64,000 bases of DNA. Origin: Trichuris trichiura. Taxonomy: Eukaryota; Nematoda; Enoplea; Trichinellida; Trichuridae. The stretch is from assembly GCA_037903355.1 (NCBI GenBank), contig JBAJFE010000014.1:2728001-2792000 (forward strand), in the 5' to 3' direction. Positions 32,798 through 43,374 of this stretch are shown here, one piece after another. The translations under genes and the position numbers were made by a program. Below the pieces are notes generated by a model that made no database searches, had not been told where the DNA came from, and worked only from the letters and a program-made list of their open reading frames with translations. Each line of letters opens with the position of its first letter. Within the stretch, counting starts at the first letter, position 1.

Positions 32798-32945
32798 TCA
32801 ATTAGCACAGACTACCGCGCCTTTAGCCTTAGCAGGTGCCTGACGCTTCAATATAAAATACTTTGGATCATCAAGATCATATGTAAGCATGAACCAGACG
32901 ATCTTAACCTTTGAGCTTTGCCTTTCAGGAAACGTTGACAGTAAT
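32798..32945 (-). CDS. Possible terminal exon of an unidentified gene
   Basis: A minus-strand frame begins after a good acceptor (GATTTATTTCAG) and runs 49 codons to TGA at 32798-32800. It has protein-like composition (KVKIVWFMLTYDLDDPKYF, then KRQAPAKAKGA). It lies 3' of the secreted-protein gene at 33264..34155, which has its own stop, so it is either the last exon of a separate small gene or a decayed exon. A candidate upstream start with a hydrophobic MPFPLAVRCLAFLLL lies near 33250, but no consistent splice joins the two. Function unknown. Confidence 0.3.
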
Positions 32946-33263
32946 CTGAAATAAATCAGCAAATTCAAAGCGAAGAAAGGCGGTACAGAAACACAGTTTT
33001 CACGACCTTGTCAAATTACGAAGATTAAGTAGTCCAGTAAAGCAGTGAATCACTTGAAATGGTAATTTTACATTTTGCAACATTACGGTCAACAGGAAAA
33101 CTGGTTTATATAAAATAATCTGCAGATATCATTGGGCAAAAAAAAGTTTTTCTCTGAACAACTTACCTCCAGATTTCAAACCAAACGGGCTGGCTCTATT
33201 GGTGCTTAAGTAGCAAGAATGCCAGACAGCGTACAGCCAACGGAAATGGCATGACAGTGCAAT

Positions 33264-34155
33264 TCAAGGTCTTGCGAGCCGTGGAAAAGGGTCGATAGAA
33301 TTCAGATGCTGCCCATAAATAAACAGAGGAGGAAACTGGCCAAAATATCCGGTGCCGCTGAGAGGGTACCGCAAGCCTTCCCCATATGGCCCAGTCCTTA
33401 TTGGAAAGTCAAGAAGTCCATCTATAATATAATTAACACTTTCCTGAGCTTGAACACCGAGGCCAATAGTTGAAACAAATGGGTTGCAGATAGGAGGGCG
33501 GCAATACACTGGATTCCAATCAGAGGGAAGCCTGGCGACAGACACAGGAGCTGATGGGTCTTCAAGAAATAAGACGACTATAGATTCATAAAACGCCATG
33601 AACATCCGGAGCACTTACTCGTTCGACGCGCTTCTTGAAACGCGGGGTCAAGCATCATACGCATGATTTCGCTTGGCTTTAGTCTTAACATATTGACTGG
33701 CCGAATTAAGTGACCATAACTGTACCAAGGCGCATTTGTGCCAGACGTCAAGTAACCTTTTATGTCCCAAACTGCCTTCCAACGTGGGATAGGGACATTA
33801 AGGTTAGCCTTCATGAACAATCCTCCACCAGCTCCTCTTTCAATCCCGTTTGCAAACTGATGGGATAGTGGAAATTGTGGAAACAGTTCCACACCAGTTC
33901 GCTGCGGAAATGGCTTTGTGCCAGGAGCAAAGGGATTGAACTTAGCAAGAGGTGGTAGCGCGTATTCAAACTGATTGGCGTCGACTAAATAAAAGCTAAT
34001 AGGTTAAACTGGATCTAAATATTAACATAACCAACATTATTGTATGGAAATGTATGTTTCAAACGCACAGGCATAATTCAGGTAGACGAAATTCAATTAC
34101 CATTGCAAGTTTGCAGCAGCAGAATAAAAATGAGGGAAGCTGAGAAGCATATCAT
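33264..34155 (-). CDS. Secreted protein of unknown function, paralogue A
   Basis: Exons 34155..34101, 33984..33619 and 33559..33264 give 238 residues. The first exon is essentially a signal peptide (MICFSASLIFILLLQTCN). The mature part is rich in Pro, Phe and Gly. Two half-modules look duplicated: one around NLNVPIPRWKAVWDIKGYL...SYGHLIRPVN and one around LLDFPIRTGPYGEGLRYPL...IYGQHLNSID, each with a [DV][FV]P[IV] start, an [L/T]SG turn and a YG[HQ] end. A CRPPICNPF motif lies between them. Intron positions and phases are the same as in paralogue B at 54508..55388, and exon 3 is 296 nt in both. I do not recognise a known domain; it looks like a nematode secreted family. No enzyme motif seen. 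Confidence 0.88.
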
Positions 34156-37100
34156 TCCATATATTCTCTGCAGTTTGATTGCAAGATAGTCAAAGGTGTG
34201 GTTGAAATGCATTACGATTTGTCATTCTCAGCACAACGGTCTGCGCATGCGCGCTGCACTGACAGACTAGGTAGACATCGCCATAACGCTGAAGTTGGAC
34301 ATAAGTGGGTGACGTAGCATTAAACTAACAATTAGGTTATTTTGTGCTGTAGCCTGTTAATTGTAGACACTTGCAATGTCTTTAGGTCAAGCAATCATTT
34401 GTTCACAGCCAAAACCAGAACTAACACCGTGGCACGTCCCTTGATCGTACTCAGTTCCCCTCCTCGGATTCACGCATTTCATATGTTCTTCATCATATGC
34501 TACAAATACACTACAATACTACCGCCAGAAAACTGCCAGTTCGTACAGAAAAATGCAGTCTCCTGGCAACTGACAGTCCGCGTATGTATATTGAGATACA
34601 TGTCTTGACTTCTAAAATTTTTCGCGGAATTTCTAACCCGTTGTTCATTAAACGTTTATTTAAAAAACGTTTTACGGAGCTTTCGTGTCTCCGCTTGACC
34701 CGTCATCAGAGTAAATTGTACCGCCCGTCTGGTCGGTCTTTATGGTTGCAAGCCGCCCCATCCGACTAACTTTGGCAGAGACCTACTGCCGTCAACTCTA
34801 TCTTGAGCCGTCAGGTTTCGGTCCCGCCTAGTCAGTCAGACGGCGCAGCGAGCTTCCGACCGACCTTCCACGACGGCGGTACACGAACAAATCATTTGTT
34901 TGAACATCAGAAAAATTATTCATGGAGATGGTGCGAATGATGCTTTTCACATAGGTGACAAAGTTAGGTGTGAACAGAATGTTGATTACCCACTGACTTA
35001 AAACGGGTTGTATATGAGATGTACATAAAAAAGATCTCCCCTAACTTGGGACGCTAAATATCAAAGTGAAGGTAAACATTGGTCCCCACAACTGCACAAG
35101 TGCTGCACAAAATTTAGGTAGTGACATAGAATTCACCTTAAATGGAGAGGTAGATTGCAAAGTTATGCTTAAACCTAATGGATGTAGACAAAAAGCAACT
35201 GTCAGATAAGCTTTGCTAGTTGAATTAATGCCAATCAAGCATACGCGCCAAAACGCTCTGTCAAAACGGTAAGCCCAAGACGGCCTACCTTGACGTAGTC
35301 TAAAATGCCAGCCAGCATCAACAAAGATGAAGTCTGGTTTCTTGAAACTCATAAAAGGACTTCAATAGTTACATGAAAAACAATTCTGTGAAAAATGAAG
35401 CTTCGAGGGCAGTAATGCGTTTTTAAGACGCATATAGGAATGTTTATGAGAAACTAACATGCTTGGACAAATAGCTCCATTTTTATTCGAACTGTCTGCT
35501 CTCAATGAAAAAAGCACGTGATGAATATAGTGAACCGCGTGTGGCAATGCGCTACACTGTGACTGTGGTTCACAACAGTGAACTTAAAAGTGAGAAGCAA
35601 GAAACCAGAGGCATTAACGTTACTTTTAACTAGAATATATTCAATGCGTTCAACGTTATTTCATTTCCTGAAATGATGGCTTCTAAAGATAGCGCCACTT
35701 AGCAATCTTTTTACGAGAGATTCAATATCTTTTCGAAAATAACCTTCTGGGTGAGATTGCAGAAGTCTTTGAAAGCCTTTCTCAGTGCACTGCCATCAGT
35801 AAATTGTTTTGATGCGGAAAGTCTGCCATGTCTCTAAAAAATTATAATCTGTAGAGCACTTCTGGAGAATAGGGCGGACGAAGCAGTTCTTCAGTACTTA
35901 GTTGACTCACTTTTCGGCGGGTAACAAAAGAGGTGTTGTGCCCTATGGCAACGCTAGATACTGCCAACTGTCTAGAACGCCCTTAACCGCAAGACTGCCC
36001 GTAGCCTTGACCACGAACAACATAATTAACCTGACTTCAAGGTGGGTTACGGTAGAGAGGAGTAGGAGGGGGAGGCTGATCAGGGACGTGGTTTCGTTTG
36101 TGGTTGTGTTAGACCGAAGTAGAATTGGCGCAGAATAAATCAGGAAGTGTGCGTCAGAGTGGTGTCATGCGAAAGGCTCAGCCTTCTTCTACTGAACGTT
36201 CTCATCTACCTTATTCTTAGTTTCATATGTGCTTCTTCCATATAAGGACAGCAAATGTCTGCAGTAATGGTTTCTCCATGTTCTTTGATCCTAACCGCTC
36301 ACGTCACGCAACAGCAAAAAAAAGAGCCAGGTACATCTGATTACAGATCGCAGAAAGCCAAAAAGGGGTAGCCGGCTACTACTGACACATGGCTGTGCAT
36401 CTTATGAAAAAACTTTACATGAAAAATTTGTTGACTGTTGACTTGTTAGTATTCATTCATGCTGGAATTGACCAAATTTTCACTGGCAATGCTTTGTTAA
36501 CGGCAGAGACTAATAAAAGCTTTACTGATCTGTTACTATTCCATTCACAGGTCCCGTTTGCAGTCCATTTTTAAAGTACAAAAATAGTAATAACTTAAAA
36601 CTGAGTCTGTCCTACTGTAGTTCATTTATGCATTGTATGCTAATGAAGAATCATAGACAATCTGAAAAGGTCAGCTTTTCAGAATACCTTTTTCTGATTT
36701 AACGAACAAGCTGCCCTACTATACAGCGAAATTCTGCATTACAAGTACACTACTTAAAGTTCTGGCTCCTTAACCAAATGCAACGGTGAAGTAACAGCCT
36801 TTTGCTAACGTTCCGTTTGAGCTTTACAGTTATCTTTCTGGTGACAGTCATTGCAGTTGAAACATTACGGGAAGGCTTCCACTGTAGGGAGGATACAAAG
36901 GAAGAATAACACTAAAGCCTTGGAACAGGGACGCGAACGAATACTGCAACAAAGAGATTTCATCATTTCTTAAATAATAAGCAAGGACGTGGTGGTCGTG
37001 CAGTTCAGTGCTGGCCAAATAGTTGAAAAGGAAAAATCCTCAGCTACAGAGATTTAAACATCGCGTAATTACCAGCTTGGTGAAAGCAAAAACGATATCT

Positions 37101-37608
37101 ACTAATATTTACACAATGATAAATACAGCAAAGTGAATTACTGCCACGTAGGCATTAATGAGCTTTCTAAGTTAACGTTTACCATTTCTCACAAAAAGAT
37201 ATTCGTAGAAGGTCATATTCTCAAGTAATAAAAAACTTACTCAAGTAGCACAGTAAATCAGATGAAGAAAAAAAGATTCCTTTCTTTGCAAAATGAGACT
37301 CATGAGTGAGATACAAATAAAAGCGAGTCTTAAGTAAAATAATCATCCTCAGAATGCTGCACATTCAATAGAACAGCCAACAGCTGTTTAGCCATTCAAA
37401 ATCAACCCAAAATTCTGGGTAAAACGTTTTGAAAATAGCAGTGCATGAGTAGTGCGTCATATTATAGATGGACAAAAATTCAAAACGAAGCAAACAGTTG
37501 GTGAAAAATTGATTCATCTGTCAGAACGCTGCAGAGTGCAAATAGACCACATCGCAATGCATCTCTATAAAATGAGGCAGCATTCTGTCGGAAAGCATAC
37601 AGTCCAGC
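34156..37608. other. Intergenic region, no supported gene
   Basis: About 3.4 kb. It holds one foldback-box remnant (34660-34710) followed by an unusually G+C-rich 200 bp (34710-34880). Open frames at 35041-35352 (-) and 35902-36138 (+) show no motif or splice context. Confidence 0.45.
34665..34712 (-). repeat. Solo foldback-box remnant
   Basis: On the minus strand: CTGATGA (34709-34703), hairpin CGGGTC / GACACG with one mismatch, then GAAAGCTCCGTAAAACG. Core strings intact, arm ends lost. Confidence 0.7.
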
Positions 37609-38798
37609 ATGTTGCACCGAAAGTGTTGGACGCTTCTACTTCTACCATTATGCTTGGCATTTTACCGGCAGGTATGAAGAACTGACTACCGGCTTTAACA
37701 TCAGTCTAATGGCTTCTACTCGGATTTCAGGACCACGGCGCACGATGTGGTCTTCCGGGAGCATACGGAGGACTGTCGATTAAAGCTTATCTTGATAACA
37801 AATCAGACATGTTAGTGCTTCCATGGACAGTGGCTATTAGAAACAGTCTTGGAAAGTTCAAATGTCTTGGTAGCATTATACCTGACAACGATCACAGTGC
37901 TAGGCAGAAAAACTATTCATCATTAGTACTGACAGCTGGAAGTTGTTTCCGCCGGTACGCTGATAACTTTCTCAATCCCTGTTTCAAATTTTCCATGATT
38001 TCAGCTCACTGAGAAAAACATGGGGTTCGCCTAATCACTACAAAGTGTATGCCGGTTTAGATCGCCTTCGTCTTTTCTTAAATCACGGTGAAAAATCGAA
38101 GGCTAGAGCAATCCGAATAATGCCATACAATACGGTAAATGAGAACATTTGGAATGGAGTTGCTCTGGTTACTTTGAAGAAACCATTCGTTTTCAACAAA
38201 CACATTTCACCAGTATGCTTAGCCGGAGAGTACGCTGTCCCACCAGACACTTCGTTTTGCTTCGTTTCTACATACCACAAGAGAAGACTGGATGAAGAGG
38301 TCGTGAGAATGGTGCCCGGGTCAGTTTGCAAATTCGGCCATTTCCCTGAATTGGCTAGAACTAGAGGGCTATGCAGTCATCACGAGAGAGCTGACACAGA
38401 GAAAGTACGTTCACTCGATTGATAACCGTCTGAAGAACAACGTTCTTCCATTTTAGTCACTTGGAGGACCACTTGTTTGCATGATGGACGGAAGAGCATT
38501 CCAATTTGGCGTATATCTATCACAATTAATTACGAAGAAGGCATTGTCATTCCATAAGCAAGCACTTCATTTCTATGGTCACGTTACAACTGCATTTGAG
38601 ACAAACTCGCTAACAGCGTCGAATGTTATCCAGCTTGGTTCGACTGGTGCCCATTCAAAGCCATCTGTGTCATCAAGCAGTTCAGCATCAAAACCACAGG
38701 AAGGCTGCGTACATCCACCACCGGTAAGGCTATACGAGGATACGGGTCTAATTACCAACCATTGCGATATTAATGGATACTCTTCATGTCATGCTTGA
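37609..38798 (+). CDS. Secreted trypsin-fold protein lacking the catalytic triad (domain I)
   Basis: Exons 37609..37671, 37731..37954, 38005..38404 and 38457..38798 give 342 residues. Exon 1 is a signal peptide (MLHRKCWTLLLLPLCLA). The trypsin fold is recognisable: CGLPGAYGG as zymogen start, LPWTVAIRNSLGKFKCLGSI, SLVLTAGSCF, VCLAGEYAVPPDTSFCFVS, and SLGGPLVCMMDG. The catalytic residues are replaced: TAAHC is TAGSC (His to Ser), the D-I-A-L position is G-V-A-L (Asp to Gly), and GDSGGP is KSLGGP (Ser to Leu). It should therefore be inactive as a protease; binding or decoy roles are guesses. The tail has a Ser run (SVSSSSSAS) and HPPP. A good donor (CCG|GTAAGG at 38723) lies before the stop, so the transcript may instead splice into the Pro-rich exon at 40045, making one three-domain protein. 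Confidence 0.8.
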
Positions 38799-39919
38799 GG
38801 TCTAAAAGCCCTTCTAGGGACAGAGTGCACTCGCTAAAGCTTTTAGGATTAACTAGCCACGAAACAATTAAGGCAGGAGAGGCGCCAAACTGATCTATTA
38901 TCCAAAGCAATAATGCAGAAAGCTTACAGTGGGTAAACCGTGTGAGTATCATAACTATAAAAGCGGTTAAAAATCCAGAATTGCAAGGAGCCTTTACCGT
39001 AGCTGTTATCAGATGTATGAATGAGGTGCACAGAGTTTTTCCTTAGTTTAAAATTGATATTGAGAAGATAGAATGTCTGCAATGTGCACGTTGCAAGTAT
39101 TCTTGTAATCAAGTGCCTACGTTGAACACCTTTGCTTTTCGAATCTAGTGCGTCTAGTCATTGATGAAGAGAGTCTACTCATAACGTAATTCAGCTGTGC
39201 CAATTTAAATTTGTGGAGTCCACGTTTTTGTCTGAATCTTATTTTGCTAGGCTAAAGTAAGTGAAACAAAACTGGGAACAGAGTAGCATAATCAAAACGC
39301 GTCACATAAGCTAAAAGTTATATGATACTTTCACTGCGAGCCATGAGCTGGCAGGTCACTCTTGATTAGAGACGGTTCTTATCATGTTTGTGCCTCTAAG
39401 AGCACTTAGTGACGGAAAGTAAAAGACTTAACCACAGCATGAAGACACGTTTGCCAAACGGAAGCAGTTGAGCGTGAACCTGTGGCGCATTTATGGTTCA
39501 TGAAACTATCTAGTCTGACGATTATGAATGACAGTGTCTCTATTGCAGAAGTTTTAAAATATTGATGCTTACTGACCGCACTAACTAATTGTGAAGCTGC
39601 AGTTTCAGCTAAGAAAACCACAAGTTAAGTGAGCTCTGCTTCCATTAGCCTTTTTTGCTAGTCATTTCTTAAATGTTCGCTGTTCATCCACGTTGAACAG
39701 ATTGTCCAATGAGCCAGCAACAATGGGGAAGTACCAAAAAAGAAGGGCGAATACTAAAACAGCCAAAATAAACATGAAGTAGCCATCTGTTGCATGCCAC
39801 ACTACGCAGTGCCTTTAGCGATTCAGTCTTAATCAGGTTTCAAGCTACAGCAGAAGAAATAATGACTCCTCCACAGTTTTCTAAACTTAAAGTGTTCACA
39901 ACGCGTGGAAAGACTAAGC
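38799..39919. other. Spacer between the two trypsin-fold units
   Basis: About 1.1 kb without recognised coding sequence. It is intergenic if the second unit starts at 39920, or an intron if exon 4 of the first unit splices to 40045. Confidence 0.5.
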
Positions 39920-42900
39920 ATGGGGTTTGCTTTCACATTAATACTTTGCTTAGCGGTTAAATGCTACGAAACTGTAGCGCAACAAGGAGAAAATAACTTT
40001 GTTGAACCGTGCCATAACGCTATAGCTGTTGATTTTCATTTTAGCCGCCAGGTCATAGGCCACCACCGGGCAGACCATCTCCTCCGCCATGTGTGAGACC
40101 ACCGAGACCTCCCCATGTCGTCCCACCAGGACCTCCCCATGTCGTCCCACCAAGACCACCCCATGTCGTCCCACCAAGACCGCCACCCCAGGTAATGCAG
40201 GACCTGCAGAACGCAATACCAGTTGTCCAGTTGATAAACTTTGCTAAAGTTAGATAATTTCTTTTGAACTAACCCAAAACCGACGATTTGTAATAAGCTG
40301 CCTGTGCCTCCTACGTAGAATTTTACTGTCTTTTCTGTGATGACCTCTTCTGAAATAAGGATTTTGTCCACGATAGTAACTTCTGGCAATGTTACTTGTA
40401 AAAACTATGAGTTCCATGAACGTTTCTAAAGAACAGTTTATTGGTGATGATTTTCCAGCCGTTGATGTTAAAATTCCTTTTAAAAACCGTATGCCTGGTT
40501 CAGATGTAAACGGACACACTTATCATATTGCTGTCTTGCTTGATGCACTACCTTTTCTTCCACAAGCAATTTGTTAGATATATTCGTCCTGGTATCGTAA
40601 TTTTTTGTTCTGTACATAACAACAGCAAAACTTGCAGCGGCAAGATGTGTACTGTGGTGACACTATCACGTTTGGAAGATCACTTCAAAGCTATGTGGTT
40701 GGAAATAACGCACAAGACATGTTCCCCTGGAACGTCATCATTACTACAAGAGTCCGAGGATCCACCAAATGCATTGGCAGCTTGGTGCACAAGGGCCACG
40801 AACGTCAGGCCGTGAACTCCTCTGACGTTGTCCTAACAGCCGCAGAATGCTTCGGCAGGTACGTTCTAGCAGGATAATTGAGTCAGTATATTAGCAGTTG
40901 TAATTCTGGGTAGGCGCAAGCATTCGAGATTACGCGTTTATGCTGGTTCTCCACGATTTTCACGATTGAGAAGACGTGGAGCAAAAGTTAAAATTGCCAG
41001 CGTCCTCCTCTATGGTCTTCCATGGGAAAACAAGCGAATACGTGCAGGCGTCGCCATATTGAAGCTTCAAAGACCTTTGCTCAGAAAAGATAACGTAGTC
41101 CCCGTTTGCTTAGCACAAAGGGAATCTGTGCCTCCACCCTATGCTTCATGTTACGTAACTCATTACGACAGGCATGAGCATCGTATAGATGAGGAAATTG
41201 TCATGATAACAAGAAATGCCCGCTGCTTGGCCGCCCAAGGCTCAAATGCGCCTCAATTTCGTGGAATTTGCGCTGTAGAGCAAAAGAAAAAGCATTATAT
41301 TGTAAGCGTGGAATTTCCAATTAACTGTAATTACTTTTCAGCTTATACAATTTAGCAATTGGGTGCTCCAATGGTTTGCATCGTACACGGTCAGGCATAC
41401 CAGTACGGCGTTTACCTGAACCAACTGTCTTTGAAGATAAACAACAGAGTGAATCAGAAGCTCGGATTCTACAGTGAAATTACTATAGTGCACGAAGTGT
41501 TTGCTGGTAGAAATGTTCCAACGCTTCCTGACAGAACCCACATTCATCCTGGTCCAAGGCCGGAGAAACCTGTTCATGCGTCATCTTCATCTTCTTTCTC
41601 CAGCTCGCAAGAATTCTATAAGCCACCAATGGGTCCTGTTCCCAATGCGAGACCTACACTGCCTGTGAGACCGCCGCCACTTCCTCGGCCTCACCGCAGG
41701 CATAGCAGGTCATCTTCATCATCAGATTCATCGTCGGATTCTTCTTCTAAAGGAGCAAGTACATCTTATGAGCAAACGGATAATTCAAGGTCATCAGAAG
41801 AATCAGATGAATCAACGCGAGTAATAAACTTCAACGTCAGGGTACCTAAGCCGCGTCTTGAGAGATGGACTCATCATCACAATAGAAGGCCAGTGAGCCG
41901 TTCGCACAGTTCTAGTTCCAGTTCGAGCGAAGTAGTGCGACCTCATCCGCTTCCTGACAGGCCAAGAAAACCTATCATCTGTCCTACTCCGGGACAGAGA
42001 CCTATTAGACCTAGACCTGATTATACTCCGTCCAACGGAATCCTAATTTGCCCGATGCCTGGAAGTGATATTCAAGTTGTTCCTCTTCCAACTCCTTTCC
42101 CAACGGCAGAGTACCCGAGTTCGTCCATTGAAGCTGTAGGCATGGTCATTCTGCCTTCGTTGCCAAAATACGATTTGTCAAACAGGACAATCGCGGTAAT
42201 ATTTCAGTCTGTCATTGGAAATTTCAATTACCAATGATCGAAACAATTTAGACCCATGAGCATATATTAGTGCGTGACAATATCATCGGTGAAAGCGCAA
42301 TAGCGAAAGGATCTTCTGCAAGCTGTGCAAGGTTGAGCATAAACGGGGAAATGAACAGCCTCCTTCCTGTAACTTCGAGCGGAGAAATAACCGGCAACGA
42401 AATTCTCGATACGGTTCCCGATGTGTATGGCAAATTGGTCACCCAAGCATGCACTTCAGGCGGCTCTGCTGATCGTTACCATCATCATTCAAGCCAGTTA
42501 CCCGGGGCGTCTGGCGTGCACATCTTTAAGGTGGTTGGTTCGTCCATTGAAGCACTTTGTACTGGAACATTGTACGTAAAACGCGGACAGACGTATTCTG
42601 ACGAAGTGGTAACAGCCTCTAGATGCGTTCCATCGACGTAAGCGAGCTCCGCTTAAGCAAACGACCTACCTTAGGAGCTTCCTATGATTTCAGGGCAGCC
42701 GACAAATATCGAGTGTATGTGGGATCACTGTTGCCACGACATATGACGGTTGAACAGCTGGGCAGGACTTTAATAGAAGTTGGAAGCATTTTTGCAACTC
42801 CTCTTTATGCACAATACGATGAATTGAAAACAATGGGACTGACTGTGCTGAAATTGAAGCACAGAGTGAAAATTGCGAACGGAGTTGAATCGTTCCCATT

Positions 42901-43374
42901 GCCATACTCGAGTACAAGTGCCACCGCAGGAATGCCATGCTACGTTTCTGGTGTTTGTGAGCACGGTATGCCAGTTAGAATTCACTACCAACTGCTCACT
43001 CCAACGCAATGTGCTCAACATCTTGGTGAGAAATATTTGCCAAATGTCATGTATTGTGGTGTTGGTCAGAAAGAAATCCTGAAACACGTAAGTTATTTTC
43101 CATTTTTCTTTCATGTCGTGTTTAGTCCTTTCATATTGTTCATCGGTCCGCCGTTTTTTATCTGTGCACGTTTTAGCCTATTGGTTCGCCTTTGCTTTGC
43201 GAGTCTTCTGGAAGATGGACACAATTTGGCATTTACGACCGCTCCCTTAATAGACCCATGGCCTACAATGCTGTTTATACTGGAAAGCAAGAGCCGAGAG
43301 AAATCGCCCTCTTCATGAAACTGGAAGACGATGATGTAGCAAGAATACAAACACTAGAAACTAACTCTGTTTAA
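39920..43374 (+). CDS. Secreted two-domain trypsin-fold protein lacking the catalytic triad, with Pro/Ser-rich linkers (domains II and III)
   Basis: Exons 39920..40000 (end uncertain), 40045..40191, 40638..40858, 40914..41301, 41356..42195, 42252..42637, 42694..43087, 43177..43374; about 884 residues. Exon 1 has a signal peptide (MGFAFTLILCLAVKC). A Pro-rich exon with RPPHVVPP repeats follows. Domain II runs from FPWNVIITT to QLGAPMVC: His is Glu (TAAEC), Asp is Gly (RAGVAIL), Ser is Leu. A linker of about 220 residues has many Ser runs (HRRHSRSSSSSDSSSDSSSK, SRSHSSSSSSSEV) and Pro/Arg stretches. Domain III (CTSGGSADRY to IGSPLLCESSG) has His as Arg (TASRC), Asp as Gly (MGLTVL), Ser as Ile. 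Pairs of Cys that would form trypsin disulfides are partly kept. Probably extracellular and non-proteolytic. AATAAA lies at 43421-43426. Confidence 0.82.
40102..40176 (+). repeat. 24-bp coding tandem repeat (RPPHVVPP units)
   Basis: Three copies of a 24-bp unit around GACCTCCCCATGTCGTCCCA, plus a partial fourth, in frame inside exon 40045..40191. Units differ at a few bases, mostly silent or Arg/Gly, so the repeat is not brand new. The opposite strand is also open here, by chance of composition. Confidence 0.9.

Noticed and set aside
40036..40519. Minus-strand open frames antisense to the Pro-rich exon and following intron
   Set aside because: Both are open because of the repeat and local composition; no start, splice or family support.
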